From the NCBI GenBank assembly GCA_009193035.1, contig SWDT01000017.1:248001-312000 (forward strand): 64,000 bases of DNA, in the 5' to 3' direction. This document shows, piece after piece, positions 57,330 through 64,000 of the stretch. The position numbers were made by a program, and so were the translations under genes. This DNA is from Halicephalobus mephisto (Eukaryota > Nematoda > Chromadorea > Rhabditida > Panagrolaimidae). The notes beneath the pieces were generated by a model, which had not been told where the DNA came from, ran no database searches, and was given only the letters and a program-made list of their open reading frames with translations. Positions within the stretch are counted from its first letter, which is position 1; every line of letters begins with the position of its first letter.

Positions 57330-57870
57330 AAAACGAGAATTATTTTTTGTTTTCATGTTAATTTCACATTGTATCGTATTTTTTAATGAATTTTTTAATT
57401 ATCAAAGAGATCAGAATGACGATTATGTCACTGATCTAGAGAATTGGTAACAATTTTAACGAAAGTTTATGAATTATGTTATTTTTGATTTTAATGTTTC
57501 TTTTGTAAATTTTTTAATTATCAAAGAGATCATAATGACGATTATATCACTGATCTAGAAAACTGGTAACAATTTTAACGAAAATTTATCAGTTATATTA
57601 TTTTTGATTTTAATATTTCTTAATAATTTTTTTAATTATCAAAGAGATCAGAATGATGATTACGTCACTGATCTAGAAAACTGGTAACAATTTTAACGAA
57701 AGTTTATGAATTACGTTATTTTTGATTTCAATGTTTTTTTTTGTAAATTTTTTTAATTATCAAAGTGATCAAAACAGTGATTACGTCACTAATGTAGAAA
57801 ACTGGTAACAATTTTAACGAAAGTTTATGAATTATGTTATTTTTGATTTTAATGTTTCTTTTGTAAATTT
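57330..57870. repeat. ~132-bp promoter-side array with TTACGTCA-like sites
   Basis: Four copies directly upstream of the homeobox gene. Each has AATTATCAAAGAGATCA(G/T)AA, then a TGACGATTATGTCACTGATC block, then CTGGTAACAATTTTAACGAA. The TGACG/TTACGTCA words match CRE/bZIP-type sites; copies 3 and 4 have an exact TTACGTCA. Confidence 0.85.
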
Positions 57871-59300
57871 TTTAATTATGAAAGTTTGAGCGTAAGGTTC
57901 GAAATAAATCAAGGACTAAATACTTTTTTGAATATTAAGTTTGAGGTTTGAATGAAAGAATAATTGGACCGAAGTCAAAATCCGGAATGCTGCCAAATTG
58001 GAAGCGGAGGAAAGCACTTATGAACTCGTCCAAGCTTGTCTCGAAAGACCCTCCAGCGAGATTCGCTCCTTGTTTTTCTTCTTTTTGGATTTGTACTGAT
58101 TTTTAAATTTTTTTAAATTAATTTTCTTATTTAACTGAGATATTAAGTTAATTTAAAAATAAAAAAATAAATAAAACGAAATAAATAAGATAAATTTGAT
58201 GAAATAGAAAAAAAAGGAATGTTTTTGAAGGACAACTGTCGTGCAATCCTTCGATTATACGGTAGTGATTACGAAATAACAGCGATGTAACATCGGCTGT
58301 ACAATAGTTGCCTCCGGCGATGTTTGTTCCCTGTTTTTCTTTTTTTCCCTAATTTCGAAATTAAAAAAAATTAAAATATTAATTTAATTTAGTTATTTAA
58401 AAATTAATAATAAAATGAACAAGATAAATCTTGTGGAATTTTTAAAAAATTAAAATATTAATTTAATTTAGTTATTTAAAAAATTAATAATAAAATGAAC
58501 AAGATGTCTTGTGAAATTTGTTTTGAAATCCGAAATCAAACCCGTCGGGAAGACCCCCGATGACCACGATTAGCTTGGTCTTTTTCAAGTGCGGTGAAAA
58601 TTGGCGGAAAAAAGAAAATTAAGAATAAAATCAGATCCTACAGTAAGGGTTAATTATAATGTTAATTTTATTTTTTAAATAAAAATAAAAAAAATCAGTC
58701 AAATTTCAACAATATTGATGAATTTTAAATTAGCTAAAATAAAAATTACTTCTTACAGTAATCTAAGAACAAATTTAAATTAATTTTCATAACGAAAATT
58801 TTCAACAATATTGATGAATTTTTAATTTTATTTATTAAAGTTAAATTTCTGTCAAAAAATTATCGAAAAAATTAAATCAATTTTAATCACGAAAATTTTT
58901 GGTAATTTTAATAGACTTTATTTTTATTCATATAAATGAAAATTACTGTAGGAAATTTAACAGAAAATTGAAGTCAAATCTCATAATGAAAATTTTGATT
59001 ATCAAAAAGTTACTGCAAAAATCAATTTTAATCACGAAAATCTTTGGTAATTTAAATAGACTTTATTTTTATTCATATAAATGAAAATTACTGTAGGAAA
59101 TTTAACAGAAAATTTCCATTTTTATTGAATAAAATTTCTGCCAAAAAGTTACTGCAAAAATCAATTTTAATCACGAAAATCTTTGGTAATTTAAATAAAC
59201 TTTATTTTCATTCATATAAATGAAAATTACTGTAGGAAATTTAATAAAAAATCGAAATCAATTCTCACCACGAAAATCCCTGATAACTGTAATAATTTTT
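57871..59300. repeat. intergenic repeats, no gene
   Basis: 57900-58100 is single-copy with CAGCGAGATTCGCTCC; 58220-58330 is a diverged member of the hairpin-repeat family (ACAATAGTTGCCTCCGGCGA); 58370-58520 is a duplicated ATTAAAATATTAATTTAATT block; 58800-59260 has four ~125-bp units with TTTATTTTTATTCATATAAA and ATTACTGTAGGAAATTTAA. No coding potential. Confidence 0.7.
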
Positions 59301-59589
59301 TACTTTTACTAATTATATTCGGATTTCTCATAAAAATCACCCAGAACTAACAAAAACTTCGAAATTAGGATCTATCGTAATCAGAATGGTCAGTTTTTGA
59401 ATTTTAAAATTTTAATTATTTAAATTTCGAAATTGAACAAGTTCAAAATCGACAACTTTGACTGTAACTGAGATTACCTATTTCTCTATCATTTTCGGGG
59501 AAACGGTTACTGTAGTTACGAACCTGTTCTGGAAGTTAACCCTGTCGATTGGGGTCCTGGAAGGAAATAAGGATCGAATCAAAGACCGA

Positions 59590-59880
59590 ACTAAACTGGA
59601 ATAGGACCAGTACTTGAAAAATTTGACGAGTATTTTCTCTGAATAGCTCCTGATTGTGGACCGGAAGATGGAAAACGTTTCGCGCTCGGAATTTGACTCA
59701 GTTTCAGAGTGAATGGACAATTGACTCCCATCGAGAAACCACTTGAGCCGCCAGATGAAGGCAGCCTGTGGCTCTTCTCTTTGTGGTGCCAATTGAGCCG
59801 CTTTTGTGTTTGTGCGTAATTATCGTGCTTTGAAGGGGCCCGGGTTGATGAAAGGGAAAATGACGGACATGGATTGGACT
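59590..59880 (-). other. probable exon of an unrecognised minus-strand gene
   Basis: A minus-strand frame without stops runs from about 59969 to a TAG at 59590, and the part 59880-59590 is single-copy, has normal GC and a Ser/Pro/Lys-rich protein-like composition (PSSGGSSGF, SSNFSSTGPIPV at the end). It contains no early ATG, so it would be a 3' exon. Beyond 59885 the sequence merges into a ~175-bp repeat family, so the true acceptor is unclear. A possible first exon is at 60831 (ATG, MNPKKTKAVVHNK), but the phases do not join simply. No family recognised. Confidence 0.35.
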
Positions 59881-59884
59881 CAAC

Positions 59885-60620
59885 TATAGATAAGTCAATT
59901 TTTGAGTACTTTTCATAGCTTGAGGGGGACTTGAAAGGGATCTTGTAGTATTTTCGAACTTTTGAGATACTGTAGAAAATTTATCAAGTTCTTATTTGAA
60001 AAAGTACCAAATAGTAAACTACCGTAACCACCTACTAATAAGTCGATTTTTGAATATTTCTTATAACTTGAAAAAATTTGAAAACGGTCTTGTAAGATAT
60101 TTAAATCTTGAGATACTGTAGAAAATCTATCAAGTTCTTATTTGAAAAAGTACCAAATAGTAAACTACCGTAACCACCTACTAATAAGTCGATTTTTGAA
60201 TATTTCTTATAACTTGAAAAAATTTGAAAACGGTCTTGTAAGATATTTAAATTTTTAGATACTGTAGAAGTTTAGTTCAGAAAGTTTCCTTTTTAAAGAA
60301 ACATTCAATGGTTGAGTACCGTAATCAAATAAAAAAGAGAATTTTTAGTTATTTTTTCTAAATTGGGAAAAATTGAAAAGAATCTTCCAAGATTTCCAAA
60401 CTTCGAGATACTGTAGAAATTTTACCCAAGAAATTTCTACTTTTTTATCTTCGAAAAATATTCCAGATTAAATACCGTATGCAAGTAGAAAAAGTTAATT
60501 TTTATTTTCAAAGTTCGAAAAAATTTAAAAACTGAAATTTTAGGATACTGTAGGAACTTTTTGATTTTTATTTATTTTTAAAAAATATTAAATAATCCGA
60601 ACTAAAAAGGTAAATTTCGA
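59885..60620. repeat. ~120-175-bp GAGATACTGTAGAAA repeats
   Basis: Five or six units, two nearly identical (about 60000-60135 and 60135-60255) with AACTTGAAAAAATTTGAAAA and GTAAACTACCGTAACC. Older units flank them on both sides, including the one that abuts the exon-like block. Confidence 0.85.
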
Positions 60621-61143
60621 TGATTTCAAAAAACTACAGTAATATTTTTCCAAAATCCAACTTTTCACCCATTTTCAAGTAAAACTTGAACAAAACTAAA
60701 TTCTACCATTTCCAAATCCGAAATTTTCTCCTCCCAAGTCGGAATCCTGATTGCATTTCTGGAGCTCTAGTTCTGGAGTCTGGCACTTTAACCTTGTTGT
60801 GAACGACCGCTTTTGTCTTTTTGGGGTTCATTACAGCCTTTTAGTCGCCGACCGGCAGTGAAGACAAAGATTTCTCGAGTGACAATCGAATTTGCATTCG
60901 GCAATCGGATGAAATCGAGCCTACTTGTTTTGGAAGTAAATTGGATACAAATTTGCAAAATTTCGGATTTTCAACTTTACGAAAAAGGGACTTGTTGAAG
61001 GAAACGGTAATCAAAATTGACTTTTTTCAAATAAAGTTTTGAACAAATTTATTTTAGGAAATTAGAAAGTTGTCAAACTTCTAGAATACGGTAGGAAGTT
61101 TCGAAATGTTTAAATTTTATGAGGCCTTTTAGAATTTTTAGAG
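60621..61143. other. single-copy DNA with a 42-codon minus-strand frame
   Basis: 60700-61000 is moderate GC. On the minus strand an ATG at 60831 opens 42 codons rich in Lys and Arg, ending TGG TAG at about 60703. It could be a first exon for the block at 59590-59880 or a chance frame. Plus-strand frames here have no ATG support. Confidence 0.3.
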
Positions 61144-61515
61144 TTCCAAAAGTTGTCATTGCACACAAAAGTAGTTCCAATGTACTTGGTATATGAATTG
61201 AGCACAATGAATATGTGTATTATATCCCATATATCAGGGCATGCAACACAACGTATCCGACACATAAGAGTTGTTTTAATATGACTATACATTATATACC
61301 ATGCACTATTTTTTATGTATAGCTAACTTTGTAAATCTTCTTCACACAAGAACAGTTCCAATGTACTTGGTATATAAATTGAGCACAATGAATATGTGTA
61401 TTATATCCCATATATCAGGGCATGCAACACAACGTATCCGACACATAAGAGCTGTTTTAATATGACTATACATTATATATCATGCACTATTTTTATGCAC
61501 TAATTTCATTATTAA
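61144..61515. repeat. two nearly identical ~160-bp TATA-rich elements
   Basis: 61150-61315 and 61350-61510 differ at only a few sites and share TCCAATGTACTTGGTATAT, ATCAGGGCATGCAACACAA and GTATCCGACACATAAGAG. Ends resemble CACAAAAATAG in inverted form, as for a MITE. They belong to the same broad family as the Rh intron elements. Confidence 0.88.
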
Positions 61516-61964
61516 CATATATTCAGATAATAAACGAAACTTTAATCGAAAATATCACAGATAACAAAGAGAAGAAAGTCGTGTCAAACAGATATCTGTG
61601 CTCAAAAATTGCAAACTTTAGTGTTTAATCTGTCTAATTATTTTGTCTTTGTATCGTGATATTGTACTAAAAACAAATCTCACAATGCAAGAAAAACACT
61701 AAGATAAAGAAGAAAATCACAAACGACGAAGAGATATTCACCAAAATGAAGCGCAAGCTTATCATTAAAGCTCGTAATATTTACTTTTGATGCTAAATTT
61801 TCTGAATAGGTTACCTCATATTTGAGGACTATTATTTCAGTTTGATCTGAATCGTTAGTTTTAATGTAGTGTATTGAGTAATTTATTAAAAATTCATTAA
61901 AATTATATTCTACGTACTATTATAATTATCGTAAAGAGATATGCAGAGATTTAGGAGTTATCTT
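61516..61964. other. single-copy 3' flank of thaumatin gene
   Basis: No repeat or gene recognised. Contains the poly(A) signal listed separately. Confidence 0.5.
61882..61887 (-). promoter_or_regulatory. poly(A) signal AATAAA for the thaumatin-like gene
   Basis: Minus-strand AATAAA 78 nt beyond the stop at 61965. Confidence 0.6.
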
Positions 61965-62940
61965 CTAGCAGAAAATGATTTCGAAGTCAGCGTTGTCACA
62001 TTGAAGAAAGTTGCTCTTTCCATCCAAAGGGTGACTCCAAGTTATCGGACAACGATCTTTGAAAAATTGCGAGTGCTTTGTCGGCTTACAGTTTTCAGGA
62101 CCTTCGTAGTCACCCTTACAACACTCTTCATCCTCCCCGAAAGCAAAACAAGGGTTGAGACATTCCACAATGTGTCCATTTAGATCACGACGAAGTTCAT
62201 CAGGACATTCGGCAAGGATGTCAACGTTGCATTCACCGGCAGTCTTACAGTCTTCTGTTCCGTTGTGGGGCTTGATCTGGATCTGGATATTGAAACCACT
62301 TACCATACCAACATAGTAAATCCCATTGACAAATGCAGCAGTTGTTGGTCCAGCGTCACCATCTGTTCTGAAATTTTGTTTTCAGTACCAAAGAAGTCCC
62401 TGAGATGTTTCTCAAATCAGGAATAATTTCAAAGACGTATTTCCGAACTCTGCAATGTCATTAAAAGTGTCGGAATTCAGTAAACACTTTGACTAATCAT
62501 CAGGAACATCAAGTTTTTGACTTTCCTAGGAAATTAAGAAATTCATACCGAAAAAATAGTAAACATATCTATTTTTTAGGAGTTTGGATTGATTCCTGCA
62601 AAGCTCACCCATGACATTGCTCTTGATTTCCACAACTTCCGGATTCGCAGTTGAACTTGTCATCACAGCCTGTTCTTGCCCAGATTGCACTCCCTCGAAG
62701 CCAGTATTTCGGGAATTCGAGGTCAATCTGTTGTCCTGGTTCCAAGGTTGTTCCTCCTCCATGTGGAGTGCCGTATTTTCCCCACCATGCTGGCCAGATA
62801 GTGGAGTTACAGTTACTGGTAAGTCTAATGTTAAAAGCTGTAAATTGACATAAATTACTGTAGAAAGTCGTTCAAATCTTACCTCGACTGAAGCTCAAGA
62901 ATCCGAACAGGAAAATCAGAGAAGTCAAATTCAACTTCAT
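61965..62940 (-). CDS. thaumatin-like secreted protein
   Basis: Three exons: 62940-62883, 62837-62609, 62367-61965; product 229 residues. Signal peptide MKLNLTSLIFLFGFLSFSR, then the mature start FNIRLTSNCNSTIWPAWWG, matching the thaumatin N-terminus, and GGGTTLEPGQQIDLEFP. All 16 cysteines of the family are present, ending in the canonical IIFC. Conserved acidic-cleft residues are partly visible (GCDD, DGDAGP, AECP). Thaumatin-like proteins are secreted beta-rich proteins, antifungal in plants; nematode versions are often linked to pathogen response, which is inference here. The exon 2 acceptor is the TTTACAG at 62838, not the later TTACCAG, because only it keeps the frame. A GTAAGT within exon 3 is read as coding (Val-Ser), because the family continues through it. 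Confidence 0.94.
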
Positions 62941-63183
62941 TTTTGATAGGAGAAACTGGTGAAAACAAAGTTCTCAGAAACGTTTTTATATGAGAATTAT
63001 TGTAGCTATTCATGGCATATGATCAATCAGTAATAAGGCGGTTCTTGAAGAAGAAAACATCAAACTGTTTATAGATCACCTTGTCACAGTCAATTGTATT
63101 TCATAATCATAAGTTTGTAACACCATAGTTCCAAATTTCTCATTTAAGAAATAATTCCGGTTTGTTTGATCTCTGAACCATAA
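62941..63183. other. promoter side of the thaumatin-like gene
   Basis: Single-copy, no coding signal. TTTTATATGAG near 62982 could serve as a TATA-like element for the minus-strand gene, but this is weak. Confidence 0.35.
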
Positions 63184-63936
63184 TATTTTGAGACATCTAG
63201 GGCTGCTGTAAACAAAGGTAAAAAAGAGCGATTCAAATTTGGTGCTGACGTACTAAGATTATCACTTTTGTTTCAAAACCCGTTCGATGCACGTAAAATT
63301 AAACTGCAATCATATCTAGCTTCAAAATTGATAAAAATGCATACTACTGTGAGATTGTCTCGATGCGATTTTCAGAGCCTTACAAACTTGTGGAATTTAA
63401 GAATTAAAGATTGGCTTTCAAAGTTTCTATACACAAAAAAGCGTAATTTTTGGATTAATAAAAATTGCAAATCGTCACGATTACGTTTTAATTTTCATCA
63501 ATTACCAAAATGTAACTTCAATTACAAAGACAAAATAAAAGTAAAGAGATTTGAAATCTTTAAACCCAATACTATAGAATATATTTCAAACGCTCATTTA
63601 TGCAAAAAAGTTATCACTGAAGTTTCTTTATATACTGATTTATCTGGATATGAACATTTAGTTGAAAAAGAAATTAATAATAAAGATATTACGATAAAAG
63701 AATGTAAAGAATGTAAAGAAATGATAAAAAGTAAAGTCTGTGAATTTGAAACTTTGGAAAAAAGGGAACATTCATATCGCACTAATAAAGTTTCTATCGA
63801 ATATCCAAACAGATTTACTAGTTTATTCAAAGCTAAACATTATTTGAAAGAGAATTGTGTTTTAATTGAGACTAAAGTTTTTTCTCACTATAACCAAAGA
63901 CGTACTACTAATGTTCTAGTTGATATGAATACTTGA
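63184..63936 (+). CDS. open frame of unknown function
   Basis: The frame is open from 63184 to a TGA at 63934-63936. The first ATG is at about 63334, giving a protein of ~200 residues; the frame upstream of it looks equally protein-like (GKKERFKFGADVLRL), so the gene probably begins in an earlier exon joined at an ATCTAG acceptor near 63200. The product is basic, Lys/Asn-rich, with about nine cysteines, among them CKECKEM. No domain, signal peptide or membrane segment is seen. Codon content is A/T-ending, unlike the Rh or thaumatin genes. It might be a fast-evolving lineage gene or a piece of a mobile element. A perfect 8-bp inverted repeat follows the stop. Confidence 0.42.
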   Translation, partial: YFETSRAAVNKGKKERFKFGADVLRLSLLFQNPFDARKIKLQSYLASKLIKMHTTVRLSRCDFQSLTNLWNLRIKDWLSKFLYTKKRNFWINKNCKSSRLRFNFHQLPKCNFNYKDKIKVKRFEIFKPNTIEYISNAHLCKKVITEVSLYTDLSGYEHLVEKEINNKDITIKECKECKEMIKSKVCEFETLEKREHSYRTNKVSIEYPNRFTSLFKAKHYLKENCVLIETKVFSHYNQRRTTNVLVDMNT

Positions 63937-63951
63937 AAGACCGTTTTGTCA

Positions 63952-63971
63952 GCTTTTGGTACGCCAAAAGC
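63952..63971. other. 8-bp perfect inverted repeat after the 63.2-kb frame
   Basis: GCTTTTGG and CCAAAAGC separated by TACG, 15 bp after the stop codon. It could be a transposon end or a 3' hairpin; too short to say. Confidence 0.4.
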
Positions 63972-64000
63972 GCAGGTCACAACTATACCATTCTAATCTA

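Noticed and set aside
1..64000. CRISPR arrays, bacterial operons, prophage or viral genes
   Set aside because: The tandem repeats lack unique spacers and lie in a spliceosomal-intron genome; all recognised genes are nuclear animal genes.

Overview
The window is nuclear DNA from a nematode, most likely a Caenorhabditis species. The evidence is many introns of about 42-50 bp, TTTCAG-type acceptors placed directly before start codons as expected for spliced-leader trans-splicing, very AT-rich intergenic DNA built from 'TTTCGTGTCGAGAC' and 'CTACAGTA' type repeats, and a gene set typical of worms (a divergent G-alpha, a TWK potassium channel, a thaumatin-like protein, a CPG4-like cysteine-rich secreted protein). 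It does not look bacterial or viral. Gene models were built by eye from splice sites, reading phase and protein family; listed CDS spans include introns and the exon coordinates are in the evidence text.

Layout. 0-6.9 kb: minisatellites and degenerate repeats, no convincing gene. 6.98-8.9 kb (+): a low-complexity protein with two aromatic YYDP.SDG repeats. 11.9-13.0 kb (-): a three-finger C2H2 protein. 13.76-14.5 kb (-): pas-5, proteasome alpha-5, intronless. These two genes are bracketed by two copies of a B-box-bearing SINE-like element in opposite orientation, one with a 13-bp target duplication. 16.7 kb: a TA-flanked MITE. 18.4-21.2 kb (+): exon-like pieces of an unrecognised gene. 22.8-27.5 kb (+): a complete Rh-type ammonium/CO2 channel gene in six exons. 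28.0-30.8 kb (+): a short-chain dehydrogenase/reductase with an apparent GC-AG first intron. 31.0-35.7 kb (-): a seven-exon G-protein alpha subunit with an intron-containing tRNA-Leu(UAA) nested in its first intron. 35.7-42.3 kb: almost entirely repeats. 42.3-45.8 kb (-): a secreted 14-cysteine protein. 45.8-51.2 kb (-): a two-pore-domain K+ channel ending only 49 bp from it. 52.6-57.2 kb (-): an NK-2 class homeobox gene. 57.3-61.9 kb: repeats plus one coding-like patch. 61.96-62.94 kb (-): a thaumatin-like secreted protein with 16 cysteines. 63.2-63.9 kb (+): an open frame of unknown function, possibly the end of a gene.

The genes do not form a pathway; this is ordinary mixed animal gene order. 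The K+ channel and cysteine-rich gene are close enough to be an operon, but the gap lacks an obvious SL2 acceptor. The most unusual content is structural: two separated arrays whose ~215-bp units each contain a hairpin, long palindromes in an Rh intron and 5' of the G-alpha gene, a recurring 'TGCGCGCAACATTCTGG' satellite core in several arrays, and a four-copy promoter-side array with TTACGTCA-like sites upstream of the homeobox gene.
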